A DNA stretch of 64,000 bases from a virus. The position numbers and the translations under genes were made by a program. Location: IMG/VR virus record IMGVR_UViG_3300008108_000011, positions 124,001-188,000 of that record. The stretch is one strand, 5' to 3'. Positions 44,948 to 53,776 of this stretch are shown piece after piece. The notes under the pieces are model-generated. The model did not search any database. It was not told the origin of the DNA and saw only the letters and a program-made list of their open reading frames with translations. How positions within the stretch are numbered: the first letter of the stretch is position 1; each line of letters begins with the position of its first letter.

Positions 44948-45888
44948 TGAAAAACTTTTTGTGGGTGGAGGAGTATCGTCCTCGTAAAATCGAAGATTGT
45001 ATCCTCCCTGATTCGTTAAAGAAAGTATTTACTGGATTTGTAGAGCAGGGGGAGATTGCTAATCTCCTTCTGTCTGGTCCTCCTGGAGTTGGAAAGACTA
45101 CAGTTGCCAAAGCCCTGTGTGAAGAGATTGGTGCTTCATATATTGTTATCAACGGTTCGGATGAAGGTCGCTTCCTTGATACTATCCGAACCCGTGTCAA
45201 ACAGTTCGCCAGTTCTGTCAGTTTAACTGGCGCTGGCAAACACAAAGTCGTCATCATTGACGAGGCAGATAATACCACTCATGACGTTCAGCTATCTCTT
45301 CGCGCCTTCGTTGAAGAGTTCCATAGCAACTGTCGTTTCATTTTTACCTGCAACTTCATTAATAAAATCGTTGACCCCCTGCACTCCCGCTGCACGGTCG
45401 TTGATTTCCGCATCAAACCCGAGGAGCAGAAGAAGTTACAGGCGGCGTTCTTTGGGCGCTTACAGACGATCCTAGACGCCTCTGGCGTGGCGTATGAAGA
45501 CAAGGTGCTGGTCAAACTGATCCAACGCTACTACCCCGACTGGCGACGCCTGCTGAACGAAGCGCAGCGCCACTCTGCTGGTGGATCGTTGGATGCTGCA
45601 GTGCTCTGTGATATTGCTGATGTAAACCTAGACCAACTCATGCGAGCAATGAAAGCAAAGGAATACAAGGTCGTTCGTCAATGGGTTGTAGATAATATGG
45701 ATAGTGACCCTAATACTATCATTCGTAAAATTTATAATTCTCTGAGTGAATGTCTTGAAGGTTCTTCTATTCCTCCTGCTGTGTTGGTGTTGGCTAAGTA
45801 TCAGTATCAAATTGCGTTCGTAGCTGATCAAGAGATTAATATGCTTGCTTGTTTGACTGAAATTATGGTGGAGTGTAAGTTTAAATGA
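44947..45888 (+). CDS. 44: Clamp loader large subunit gp44
   Basis: The ATG at 44947 shares a base with the gp45 stop; a TTG at 44944 is less likely. It has 313 residues (T4 gp44 has 319), with Walker A GPPGVGKT (44-51), Walker B VVIIDEAD (101-108) and the SRC motif HSRCTVVDF. Four copies plus gp62 load the gp45 clamp. The stretch 45370-45600 is noticeably richer in G and C than the flanks. The stop codon overlaps the dam start by 4 nt. Confidence 0.95.
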   Translation: MKNFLWVEEYRPRKIEDCILPDSLKKVFTGFVEQGEIANLLLSGPPGVGKTTVAKALCEEIGASYIVINGSDEGRFLDTIRTRVKQFASSVSLTGAGKHKVVIIDEADNTTHDVQLSLRAFVEEFHSNCRFIFTCNFINKIVDPLHSRCTVVDFRIKPEEQKKLQAAFFGRLQTILDASGVAYEDKVLVKLIQRYYPDWRRLLNEAQRHSAGGSLDAAVLCDIADVNLDQLMRAMKAKEYKVVRQWVVDNMDSDPNTIIRKIYNSLSECLEGSSIPPAVLVLAKYQYQIAFVADQEINMLACLTEIMVECKFK

Positions 45889-46775
45889 AATCATTAAAGA
45901 CCCCTCTTCGTTATCCTGGCGGCAAATCTCGTGCCGTCAAGTATCTTATTCCTAAGATGCCTAAAGACATTACCGAATACCGTGAACCTTTTCTGGGTGG
46001 TGGTAGTGTAGCAATTGCGTTTACAAAAGAATACCCAGATATTCCTGTATGGGTGAATGATTTGTATGAACCATTGGTGAATTTCTGGCAGATGCTACAG
46101 AAGTCACCTGATGGTTTGTTCTGTTTACTGGAAGCATACAAGAATACATATGACACGCCAGGCAAAGCACGGGCATTGTTTGACGAAATGAAGATTCAAC
46201 TGAATAGTGCTGACACACCTAACCTCCAGAAAGCTGCTGCTTTTTATGTGGTCAACAAGTGTAGTTTCTCTGGTCTAACTGAATCATCTTCCTTCTCACC
46301 TCAAGCAAGTGATCATAACTTCACTATGCGTGGTATTACAAATCTTTCTAAGTATTCAGAACTGATTGAGAATTGGAAGATTACTTGTGGTTCATATTGG
46401 GATATGATGATGACATCTGCTCCTGTAGGAACGTTCTGGTTCTTTGACCCTCCTTATGATATCAAAGATAATCTTTATGGTAAGAAAGGAGAACTACATA
46501 AAGGATTCAATCACGAAGAGTTTCATGCTTGGATCACTCAGGGTAATGTAAAAGATCGCTGGATGATTACTTACAATACCAATCCAACTCTTATGGAGTG
46601 GTATGATGGTTATTATCAAACCAAATGGGATTTGACTTATACTATGCGTTCAGTAGGCGACTACATGAATGAGCAAAAAGACCGTGCTGAACTTTTGATT
46701 ACTAATTATGACGAAACCATCTCTAACGGAATATTTGAACTCAATAAATCAAACCAAGAAGTCGGTAGTTATTGA
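45885..46775 (+). CDS. dam: DNA adenine methyltransferase (Dam-like)
   Basis: A 296-residue N6-adenine methyltransferase of the D12 class. LRYPGGKSR (motif X), EPFLGGGSVAIAF (the SAM-binding FxGxG motif) and FFDPPYDI (DPPY, 188-191) are present in the D12 order. It lies between gp44 and gp62, where most T4-like phages have no gene. It is likely to methylate adenine, perhaps in GATC, to protect DNA from restriction; the target site is inferred. It overlaps gp44 by 4 nt and gp62 by 68 nt. Confidence 0.85.
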   Translation: MKSLKTPLRYPGGKSRAVKYLIPKMPKDITEYREPFLGGGSVAIAFTKEYPDIPVWVNDLYEPLVNFWQMLQKSPDGLFCLLEAYKNTYDTPGKARALFDEMKIQLNSADTPNLQKAAAFYVVNKCSFSGLTESSSFSPQASDHNFTMRGITNLSKYSELIENWKITCGSYWDMMMTSAPVGTFWFFDPPYDIKDNLYGKKGELHKGFNHEEFHAWITQGNVKDRWMITYNTNPTLMEWYDGYYQTKWDLTYTMRSVGDYMNEQKDRAELLITNYDETISNGIFELNKSNQEVGSY

Positions 46776-47094
46776 CGAGGAATCTGAAAAAGCATATCCA
46801 CCTTTTATTGTCAACAAGTGTCTTGCTGCTTTTCATGATACTATTTTATTTTCAAACGAAATGAATATGTATCCTCATCTCGATAAGAAGATGCAATATG
46901 ACTTTTTTATAAATAGTATCAGCCCGCGTAAGAGATTTTCTCCTTGGGCAAAAAAATCTCAAGTAGAATACCTTGATGCGATTAAGGAGTATTATGGTTA
47001 TAACGACGATAAAGCTCTACAAGCATTGAGAATCTTATCTAAAAATCAACTTGAACACATTAAAAAACTTGTAGACAAAGGTGGAAAAAGATGA
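46708..47094 (+). CDS. 62: Clamp loader small subunit gp62
   Basis: A 128-residue protein. The core (FIVNKCLAAFHDTILFSNEM, KKMQYDFFINSISPRKRF and YYGYNDDKALQALRIL) is characteristic of cyanophage gp62; T4 gp62 is longer (187) but aligns in the PRGKRYGKWAK region. Only the ATG at 46708 covers the conserved N-terminus, so the 68-nt overlap with dam appears real. It overlaps regA by 4 nt. Confidence 0.85.
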   Translation: MTKPSLTEYLNSINQTKKSVVIDEESEKAYPPFIVNKCLAAFHDTILFSNEMNMYPHLDKKMQYDFFINSISPRKRFSPWAKKSQVEYLDAIKEYYGYNDDKALQALRILSKNQLEHIKKLVDKGGKR

Positions 47095-47519
47095 CTCCTG
47101 ATATCGAAGTAGAATGGAAGCAAGCTGATATGGTTGAGGTGACTCTCAATGAACCTGATGATTTCCTCAAAGTTCGTGAGACCCTAACTCGTATCGGTGT
47201 CGCATCCCGTAAAGAAAAAAAGATTTACCAATCTTGTCATATCTTACACAAGCAAGGTAAGTATTATATTGTTCACTTCAAGGAGCTGTTTGCCCTTGAT
47301 GGAAAGAATACCAATCTTTCTGTGAATGATGTTCAACGTAGAAACAGAATTATTCAACTGTTATCCGATTGGGGATTGATTTCTGTTGTTAAAGCAGAAG
47401 CGATTGCTGATGTTGCTCCGTTGAATCAAATCAAAGTTCTTGCTTTCAAAGAGAAAGACGAATGGACGCTTGAAAGTAAATACAACATTGGTCGTAAGAA
47501 GACCGAGATAACCGAATAA
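47091..47519 (+). CDS. regA: Translational repressor RegA
   Basis: A 142-residue protein (T4 RegA has 122) with LTRIGVASRKEKKIYQSCHI and KYYIVHFKELFALDGK, corresponding to the conserved RegA core. It binds ribosome-binding sites of early phage mRNAs and represses them, including those of the gp45-44-62 operon in T4. Here it closes that operon. A clear terminator follows. Confidence 0.9.
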   Translation: MTPDIEVEWKQADMVEVTLNEPDDFLKVRETLTRIGVASRKEKKIYQSCHILHKQGKYYIVHFKELFALDGKNTNLSVNDVQRRNRIIQLLSDWGLISVVKAEAIADVAPLNQIKVLAFKEKDEWTLESKYNIGRKKTEITE

Positions 47520-47527
47520 TATTTGTA

Positions 47528-47550
47528 GGGAGTTCCACACTCCCTTTTTT
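47528..47550 (+). terminator. Intrinsic terminator after regA
   Basis: GGGAGT (47528-47533) pairs with ACTCCC (47539-47544), with a 5-nt loop, followed by TTTTTT (47545-47550). Confidence 0.88.
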
Positions 47551-47564
47551 AATGCTTTCTGATA

Positions 47565-47570
47565 TATAAT
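47565..47570 (+). promoter_or_regulatory. Possible -10 box TATAAT for hsp20
   Basis: A consensus TATAAT lies 57 nt before the hsp20 ATG, but no good -35 exists at the right distance, since the region upstream is the regA terminator. Confidence 0.4.
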
Positions 47571-47574
47571 AATG

Positions 47575-47593
47575 AAGACGCCTTCGGGGTCTT
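47575..47593 (+). other. 5'-UTR hairpin with UUCG tetraloop before hsp20
   Basis: AAGAC pairs with GTCTT and CC with GG around a TTCG loop (47583-47586), with one bulged G at 47580. It lies between the -10 box and the AAGGAG site. C(UUCG)G loops are unusually stable in RNA. Confidence 0.6.
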
Positions 47594-47626
47594 AATCAAA
47601 CTCTCGCTTATTCAAGGAGAATTAAA

Positions 47627-48070
47627 ATGACAAATACTTATACTTGGGATGTTTATACTCCCTTCAACGTAGGATTGGAAAGCATTTTTAATAGACTAGA
47701 TGCGATGTCTGGTCACAATACAAACTATCCTCCCTACAACATCATCAAACACGATGGCGCTAACTACGAAATTGAAATCGCTCTGGCTGGATTTAAGTCA
47801 GACGAGATTGAAGTCTCTACAGAACAGAACATTCTCAGAGTTACCTCGAAAGTTGAGAAACGAGATACTGAAAGAGTGTATGTTCATAAAGGTCTATCAA
47901 GACGTTCCTTCACAAATTCGTGGCAACTCGCAGATGATGTCAGAGTATCCTCTGTAGATTTTTCTGATGGTCTATTAACCATTTCTTTGGAGAAGATCAT
48001 TCCAGAACACCAGAAAAAAACAACTTATACTATTGGTGCTGGTAAACAGGAACTTCTAACTGAAGGATAA
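47627..48070 (+). CDS. hsp20: Small heat-shock protein Hsp20
   Basis: A 147-residue protein with an alpha-crystallin domain: the typical start YPPYNIIKHDGANYEIEIAL, a GLSRRSFTNSW motif and the C-terminal GLLTISLEKIIPEHQK. Small heat-shock proteins are ATP-independent holdases, and T4-like cyanophages commonly carry one. The gene has AAGGAG, its own short UTR hairpin and a terminator downstream. Its stop codon is part of a TAAATA box. Confidence 0.93.
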   Translation: MTNTYTWDVYTPFNVGLESIFNRLDAMSGHNTNYPPYNIIKHDGANYEIEIALAGFKSDEIEVSTEQNILRVTSKVEKRDTERVYVHKGLSRRSFTNSWQLADDVRVSSVDFSDGLLTISLEKIIPEHQKKTTYTIGAGKQELLTEG

Positions 48071-48073
48071 ATA
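48066..48073 (+). promoter_or_regulatory. GATAAATA box at the hsp20 stop
   Basis: GATAAATA contains the hsp20 TAA (48068-48070). It is followed by a terminator hairpin before any gene, so a promoter role is doubtful. Confidence 0.2.
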
Positions 48074-48104
48074 TTCATGGGGTAACCCAAATATCGTCGG
48101 CGCA

Positions 48105-48149
48105 GGGGCGGTGCTGGTCAGAATCAGCACTTGCCCCATTTTATTTTTT
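48105..48149 (+). terminator. Intrinsic terminator after hsp20
   Basis: GTGCTG (48111-48116) pairs with CAGCAC (48125-48130), extended by GGGGC (48105-48109) and GCCCC (48133-48137 region) across a small internal loop. The T-rich run 48139-48149 follows. Confidence 0.75.
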
Positions 48150-48159
48150 GTGGTATACT
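48131..48159 (+). promoter_or_regulatory. Weak sigma-70-like promoter overlapping the terminator
   Basis: TTGCCC (48131-48136) and TATACT (48154-48159) have a 17-nt spacer, and TATACT is preceded by TGG, an extended -10. The -35 half lies in the terminator stem. Confidence 0.45.
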
Positions 48160-48182
48160 ATAAAAACTCTAAGGAGCAAATT

Positions 48183-48563
48183 ATGATTCCGAAAATTTTG
48201 TTAATGAACAGCGGAGAAAGAATTATCGCTGGTCTAGCAGAACTTACCGATCCAGAAGGTAAAGCAATCTGTTTAGTTGCAAGATGCCCTTATCTTCTTG
48301 CTATGATGCCAACAGGTGATGTATCTCCAGATGGCAATCCCGCACAATTTAATGTTAACTTTACCAAATGGATTCCTTATTCGTCAGATGATCAGTTTAA
48401 AATTCCATATAGTTCAGTTACTGCCATTGGCGAAGTAGATCCTGGAATTTTAGAAGTATATCTTGAAAAGTTTGGAGATAAATTAAATGACACAGACACC
48501 GTACAACCCAGTGATTCAAGTGATATTACTGAAGAATCAGGAGTATCTGATAGCGCAGATTGA
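48183..48563 (+). CDS. Small Sm-like protein, paralogue 1
   Basis: The ATG at 48183 has an AAGGAG site 6 nt upstream (48171-48176), so it is preferred to the in-frame ATG at 48111, which lies in the terminator. It has 126 residues. ILLMNSGERIIAGLAELTD at the start matches the paralogue at 48487 and the gene at 35762. The C-terminus is Asp/Ser-rich. Function unknown; an Sm-like beta-barrel is a guess. It overlaps the next gene by 77 nt. Confidence 0.55.
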   Translation: MIPKILLMNSGERIIAGLAELTDPEGKAICLVARCPYLLAMMPTGDVSPDGNPAQFNVNFTKWIPYSSDDQFKIPYSSVTAIGEVDPGILEVYLEKFGDKLNDTDTVQPSDSSDITEESGVSDSAD

Positions 48564-48876
48564 GGAGAGAGAGGAGAGCCCTGAATGCCTCTTAACTAAT
48601 CCTTATAGAATAACTGATTTAACTTACTGGGATCATTCTAACGTTGATTACAAAAACGTTCGCAATCCTGATGCTCTTTTCATTGAGGAAAGCGAAGAAA
48701 AAGAAATCGACAAAGATGGTAATGAAGTGACAGTTATTCAATCAGATTATATTCTGTTGCAAAAGTTTCCCAAGTATACTAACCAAACTCAAATCTACAT
48801 GCGAGCAGATGACATCCTGACCATTTGCGATCCGTCGTATTCTGTGCTAGAATACTACCAGAAGACCCTGGGTTGA
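48487..48876 (+). CDS. Small Sm-like protein, paralogue 2
   Basis: A 129-residue protein starting inside the previous gene (77-nt overlap in another frame). VILLKNQEYLIAQIEEREE and LLTNPYRI mirror ILLMNSGERIIAGLAE and the later CPYLL of its neighbour, suggesting duplication. QIYMRADDILTICDP near the end is conserved in related phage proteins. It ends 3 nt before gp43, and its 3' end contains the gp43 promoter candidate. The function is unknown. Confidence 0.55.
   Translation: MTQTPYNPVIQVILLKNQEYLIAQIEEREESPECLLTNPYRITDLTYWDHSNVDYKNVRNPDALFIEESEEKEIDKDGNEVTVIQSDYILLQKFPKYTNQTQIYMRADDILTICDPSYSVLEYYQKTLG
48825..48853 (+). promoter_or_regulatory. Sigma-70-like promoter with extended -10 for gp43
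   Basis: TTGCGA (48825-48830) and TAGAAT (48848-48853) are separated by 17 nt with TGC before the -10, 26 nt before the gp43 ATG and inside the end of the preceding gene. Confidence 0.55.
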
Positions 48877-48879
48877 CGC

Positions 48880-51372
48880 ATGAAGTTTTATACGAACATT
48901 GAACAGGCGGGGAATCGCATCCTCGTTCGTGGTTATGAGAAAGGTGAGCGAGTTCAGTATCGTGTAGATTATCAACCTAAACTGTACATCCCTTGCAATA
49001 AGCAAACGGATCATAAGAGCCTTGATGGGCGGTATCTTAAAGAGATCCGCCCTGGTTCTATTAATGATTGTCGCCAATATATCAATCAGTATGATGGTGT
49101 GGAGGGATTTGAAATTCATGGAAATACTAGATACTTGTATCAGTATATCAACGAAGCATATCCCGATGACGAAATTCGCTTCGACTCTTCTCTCATTCGC
49201 ACATTTACTCTGGATATTGAAACTGGAGCAGAGAATGGTTTCCCTGATATTGAATCAGCAGACCAAGAGATTCTGCTTATTTCTCTCCGTGATTCTTTTA
49301 CAAACAGGATCACTGTCTGGGGATCAAAGAGTTTCAAGAATGAAGACCGACAGGTTGATTACATCCATTGTAACGATGAGACGAAACTCCTTTCGTGCTT
49401 CCTCAAATGGTGGCAGGAGAATACCCCCGACGTAATTACTGGTTGGAACGTTCAGCTATTCGATATGCCATACATCTGCCGACGTATGGATCGAGTGCTT
49501 GGGGAAGATCATACTAAACTTTTGTCGCCTTGGAAACTAATCTCATCGCGTGAGATTTTCATTAAAGGTCGCAAACAGATTGCATATGATATTCCTGGCA
49601 TTGCCACGTTGGATTACCTTGAACTCTACAAGAAGTTTACATACACCAATCAAGAATCTTATCGTCTTGATCATATTGCTTTTGTAGAACTGGAAGAAAA
49701 GAAGCTCGACCACTCTGAGTTTGATACCTTCAAGGAGTTCTATACTAAAGACTGGAACAAGTTTGTGTTGTATAACATCCACGACGTTCGACTTGTTGAT
49801 CGACTAGATGACAAGATGAAGTTGCTGGAACTTGCGTTCACTATGGCATATGACGCCAAAGTAAACTACGAAGATGTTTACTCTCAGGTTCGCATGTGGG
49901 ATAACATCATCTTCATCTATCTGGCAAAGATGGGTGTTGTCATTCCTCCTAAGAAAGATAGCGTGAAGGATGCTAAGTATGCTGGTGCATATGTTAAAGA
50001 ACCTGTGCCTGGCATGTATGATTGGATTGTGAACTTTGACCTTAACTCACTGTATCCACACCTCATCATGCAGTATAACCTGTCACCTGAGACCCTCCTG
50101 CCACGCCGTAGCAGCGTCAACGTAGACATGCTTCTGGAGAAGCAGTTCGATACCAGCGACCTCGTAGGGGAGACCCTGTGCGCCAATGGCACCCATTACA
50201 CAACCAAGTTTCAGGGGTTCCTCCCCAAGCTGATGGAGAAGATTTATGAAGACCGCACCATTTACAAAAAGAAGATGATTGCTGCCAAGCAGCAATATGA
50301 AAAGACTCCAACGATTGAGTTGAAGAAAGAGATTGCCCGCTGTAATAACATTCAGATGGCGCGTAAGATTCAACTCAACTCTGCCTATGGTGCTATCGGT
50401 AACGAGCACTTCCGTTATTATAAACTTGAAATCGCTGAGGCAATTACTCTTTCTGGTCAGCTATCTATTCGCTGGATTGAGAAGAAGATGAATGCCTATC
50501 TTAATAAAGTTCTAAAGACACAGGATGTTGATTATGTTATTGCTTCAGATACTGATTCTATGTATCTTAATCTGGGTCCTCTGGTTGAGACTGTATACAA
50601 GGGAAGAGAGAAAACTGCTGAGAGCATTGTTACGTTCCTTGATAAGGTCGCTTCGCTGGAACTTGAGAAGTTTATTGAAAGTTCTTATCAAGAACTGGCC
50701 GACTACCTCAAAGCATACGACCAGAAAATGAAGATGAAGCGTGAGAACATTGCTGAGCGTGGTTTTTGGACTGCAAAGAAACGCTATGTTCTTAACGTTT
50801 GGGATAGCGAAGGTGTGCGTTATGCTAAACCGAAGATGAAAATCTGTGGTATGGAAACTGCACGTTCTTCCACTCCTGCTTACTACCGCGATAAACTAGA
50901 GCAGGCATATCGTATCATCGTAACCAAAACGAATGAAGATGTTCTTGACTTCATTAATGAAATCAAGGAAGACACTAAGAAGCAAAATTATCTCAACATT
51001 GCATTCCCTCGCGGGTGTAATGGTCTGAAGAAGTATCGTAGTGCTGCTGACATTTATCAGAAGGGCACACCAATTCAAGTGCGTGGTGCGTTGCTCTATA
51101 ACTATTACATTCGTAAAAACAATTTGGAGCACAAGTATCCAATCATTCAGGAAGGTGAGAAGATTAAGTTCATCTATCTGAAGACACCAAATCCTATCCG
51201 CGAGAATGTTATTTCGTTCTTTCAACAACTGCCGAAGGAATTGAACCTTGACAAATACATTGACTACACGCTACAATTTGAGAAGAGTTTCTTTGAACCG
51301 CTCAAGAACGTGCTAGAATGCATTGGATGGCAAGCGGAACGTAAAGGCAGTTTAACCAGTTTTTTTAGTTGA
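48880..51372 (+). CDS. 43: DNA polymerase gp43 (family B)
   Basis: An 830-residue protein (T4 gp43 has 898). The 3'-5' exonuclease has LDIETG (Asp112, Glu114) and ITGWNVQLFDMPY. Polymerase motif A is DLNSLYP (Asp387), motif B is KIQLNSAYGAIGN near 490, and motif C is DTDS (557-560). It is the replicative polymerase, held by gp45. No intein or intron interrupts it. The N-terminus is complete, starting 3 nt after the previous gene. Confidence 0.97.
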   Translation: MKFYTNIEQAGNRILVRGYEKGERVQYRVDYQPKLYIPCNKQTDHKSLDGRYLKEIRPGSINDCRQYINQYDGVEGFEIHGNTRYLYQYINEAYPDDEIRFDSSLIRTFTLDIETGAENGFPDIESADQEILLISLRDSFTNRITVWGSKSFKNEDRQVDYIHCNDETKLLSCFLKWWQENTPDVITGWNVQLFDMPYICRRMDRVLGEDHTKLLSPWKLISSREIFIKGRKQIAYDIPGIATLDYLELYKKFTYTNQESYRLDHIAFVELEEKKLDHSEFDTFKEFYTKDWNKFVLYNIHDVRLVDRLDDKMKLLELAFTMAYDAKVNYEDVYSQVRMWDNIIFIYLAKMGVVIPPKKDSVKDAKYAGAYVKEPVPGMYDWIVNFDLNSLYPHLIMQYNLSPETLLPRRSSVNVDMLLEKQFDTSDLVGETLCANGTHYTTKFQGFLPKLMEKIYEDRTIYKKKMIAAKQQYEKTPTIELKKEIARCNNIQMARKIQLNSAYGAIGNEHFRYYKLEIAEAITLSGQLSIRWIEKKMNAYLNKVLKTQDVDYVIASDTDSMYLNLGPLVETVYKGREKTAESIVTFLDKVASLELEKFIESSYQELADYLKAYDQKMKMKRENIAERGFWTAKKRYVLNVWDSEGVRYAKPKMKICGMETARSSTPAYYRDKLEQAYRIIVTKTNEDVLDFINEIKEDTKKQNYLNIAFPRGCNGLKKYRSAADIYQKGTPIQVRGALLYNYYIRKNNLEHKYPIIQEGEKIKFIYLKTPNPIRENVISFFQQLPKELNLDKYIDYTLQFEKSFFEPLKNVLECIGWQAERKGSLTSFFS
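51248..51277 (+). promoter_or_regulatory. Sigma-70-like promoter inside the gp43 end, for uvsX
   Basis: Consensus TTGACA (51248-51253) and TACAAT (51272-51277) have an 18-nt spacer. They lie 102 nt before the uvsX ATG, inside gp43. A second -10-like TAGAAT with TGC (51314-51319) is closer. Confidence 0.45.
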
Positions 51373-51378
51373 GGTATT

Positions 51379-52407
51379 ATGAGTTTCCTACAATCTGTTA
51401 TTAAGGAGTTAGATAATGAGTTTGCAAGTGTGGCGGATGACGGAATCGCAACGGGCGATTGCGACGGTTTTGTTGATACAGGGAGCTATATTCTCAATGC
51501 TCTCATTAGCGGGAGCATCTATGGGGGGTTACCCTCCAACAAAATCACCGCGCTTGCTGGAGAATCCTCTACTGGTAAAACATTCTTTGCCCTCTCTATC
51601 GTCAAACATTTCTTAAATAGTAATCCTGAAGCACAGGTAATTTATTTTGAAACGGAATCTGCTGTCTCTAAAGACATGATGGTTTCGCGTGGGATCGATG
51701 TTAAACGTGTAGGTTTGGTTCCTGTTACTACTGTTCAAGAGTTTCGCACTCAGTCTATCAAAGTTGTAGATGAGTATATGAAACTTAAGAAAGAGGATAG
51801 ACCTCCGCTGCTTTTTGTGCTAGACTCTTTGGGGATGCTCTCCACCACGAAGGAGATTGACGATGCCACTGCTGGCAAGGAGACACGCGATATGACTCGC
51901 GCCCAGGTTATTAAATCGATCTTTAGGATTTTGTCACTGAAACTTGGGCAAGCTAGTATTCCTCTAATCGTTACCAACCATACATATGAAGTGGTTGGTG
52001 CCTATGTGCCAACTAAAGAGATGGGTGGTGGCACTGGTCTGAAGTATGCAGCGTCAACTATTCTCTTCCTGTCTAAGAAGAAAGAGAAAGATGGCACTGA
52101 AGTTGTAGGTAACATTATTAAAGTGAAGGCACAGAAGTCTCGCTTTACCAAAGAAAACTCAGATATCGAGACGAGGTTATTCTATGACGCACGGGGATTG
52201 GATAAGTATTATGGATTACTGGAGTTGGGTGAGAAATACGGAGTATTCCAACGTAAGGGGAATCGCGTGGTTGTTGGGGAATCTTCCGTTTATCCTTCTG
52301 TTATCCTTGCCGATCCTGAGAAGTATTTCACGCCAGAGATAATGCAAGCTTTAGATGAATGTGCCTGTAAAGAGTTTCTATATGGAGTAGTGGATGGAGA
52401 GAATTGA
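51379..52407 (+). CDS. uvsX: Recombinase UvsX (RecA-like)
   Basis: A 342-residue RecA/Rad51-family protein (T4 UvsX has 391). Walker A GESSTGKT is at 61-68, the catalytic ETESAVS near 95, and Walker [12 protein letters not shown] near 145. [10 protein letters not shown] near 216-225 is a conserved L2-region feature. It makes strand-exchange filaments with help from UvsY. It overlaps gp41 by 14 nt. Confidence 0.96.
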   Translation: MSFLQSVIKELDNEFASVADDGIATGDCDGFVDTGSYILNALISGSIYGGLPSNKITALAGESSTGKTFFALSIVKHFLNSNPEAQVIYFETESAVSKDMMVSRGIDVKRVGLVPVTTVQEFRTQSIKVVDEYMKLKKEDRPPLLFVLDSLGMLSTTKEIDDATAGKETRDMTRAQVIKSIFRILSLKLGQASIPLIVTNHTYEVVGAYVPTKEMGGGTGLKYAASTILFLSKKKEKDGTEVVGNIIKVKAQKSRFTKENSDIETRLFYDARGLDKYYGLLELGEKYGVFQRKGNRVVVGESSVYPSVILADPEKYFTPEIMQALDECACKEFLYGVVDGEN

Positions 52408-53776
52408 AACGACTATTTTACGCAACCTCCTGTGCAACGAACAGTTCTACAGGAAGGTTGTTCCTTTTGTAAAACCAGATTACTTCAATGAGATTCATGA
52501 ACGTGTAATCTATGAAGAGGTCTGGAACTTCGCAAGCACCTATGAGCTGGTGCCTACGAAAGAAGTATTAACTATCAACCTTGAAGCAAGAAAAGATTTA
52601 AATGAGGAAGTATATCAAAACGCAGTTAAAACAATTGCTGAGTTGTCTACCGATCCAATTGAATATAACTGGTTGCTCGACACCACAGAGAAGTGGTGTA
52701 AAGACAGAGCAATCTACCTCGCCTTGCTTGAGTCAATCAAGGTCGCGGATGGAGGTAATCCAAAAATATCAAAGGATGCGATTCCAGCAATCCTTCAAGA
52801 GGCCCTGGCAGTATCGTTCGATGAACACGTAGGTCACGATTATCTAGAGAATAGTGTAGAACGATATGAGTTCTATCATCGTGAAGAAGATAAGATTCCA
52901 TTTCACCTTGAATACTTCAATAAGATTACCAAAGGTGGTCTGCCAAACAAGACTCTTAACGTAGCTCTTGCTGGCACTGGTGTAGGTAAGTCACTCTTCA
53001 TGTGTGACCTTGCCGCTCATTGTTTATCTATGGGTCGCAATGTTCTCTACATAACTATGGAGATGGCAGAAGAAAAGATTGCTGAACGTATTGATGCTAA
53101 CCTGTTTAACGTCAATATCAAAGACCTTGTGGATTTGCCTGAGACAATCTTCCAAAGTCGCATCAATGAACTGAAGCGTAAAACTCAGGGTCGTCTTATC
53201 ATCAAAGAATATCCTACAGCATCAGCACATGTCGGTCACTTCAAATCTCTTCTTAACGAACTTCAACTCAAGAAGACGTTTAAACCAGATATCGTCTTTA
53301 TCGACTATCTTAACATCTGTGCTAGTGCGAGGTATAAAGGCGCTATCGTCAATTCCTATACTTATGTTAAAGCGATTGCTGAAGAACTACGCGGTCTTGC
53401 TGTGGAACACAATGTTCCTGTTGTCTCAGCGACGCAAACAACCCGTAGTGGTTTTGGCAATAGTGACGTGGATCTTACTGATACTTCGGAATCCTTTGGT
53501 CTACCTGCTACTGCTGACTTCATGTTTGCTCTTATATCGACGGAAGATTTGGAGAAGGATGGTAAAATTATGGTCAAGCAATTGAAGAACAGATACAATG
53601 ACCCTACTGCATATAAGAGATTTTTGGTTGGGGTTGACAGAGCAAGAATGAAGCTCTATAATGTTGATAACGCTGTTGACCTATCCTCTGATAAAGAAGA
53701 GGAGTATGATTTCGAAGAGATGGCAGCACAACAAAGCAAAGATACTAAAAGCAAATTTACCAGTTTTATTTTATGA
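52394..53776 (+). CDS. 41: Replicative helicase gp41 (DnaB-like)
   Basis: A 460-residue protein (T4 gp41 has 475). The N-terminal helical domain is followed by Walker A GTGVGKS (194-200), an [14 protein letters not shown] block, Walker B-like [11 protein letters not shown] near 300 and the arginine-finger region [11 protein letters not shown] near 350. It is the hexameric 5'-3' helicase of the primosome with gp61. It overlaps uvsX by 14 nt and the MazG-like gene by 4 nt. Confidence 0.96.
   Translation: MERIETTILRNLLCNEQFYRKVVPFVKPDYFNEIHERVIYEEVWNFASTYELVPTKEVLTINLEARKDLNEEVYQNAVKTIAELSTDPIEYNWLLDTTEKWCKDRAIYLALLESIKVADGGNPKISKDAIPAILQEALAVSFDEHVGHDYLENSVERYEFYHREEDKIPFHLEYFNKITKGGLPNKTLNVALAGTGVGKSLFMCDLAAHCLSMGRNVLYITMEMAEEKIAERIDANLFNVNIKDLVDLPETIFQSRINELKRKTQGRLIIKEYPTASAHVGHFKSLLNELQLKKTFKPDIVFIDYLNICASARYKGAIVNSYTYVKAIAEELRGLAVEHNVPVVSATQTTRSGFGNSDVDLTDTSESFGLPATADFMFALISTEDLEKDGKIMVKQLKNRYNDPTAYKRFLVGVDRARMKLYNVDNAVDLSSDKEEEYDFEEMAAQQSKDTKSKFTSFIL

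Noticed and set aside
48880-51372. Intein or intron in gp43, gp17 or nrdA
   Set aside because: Family motifs follow each other at normal spacing and lengths are close to or below those of T4, so no insertion is indicated.
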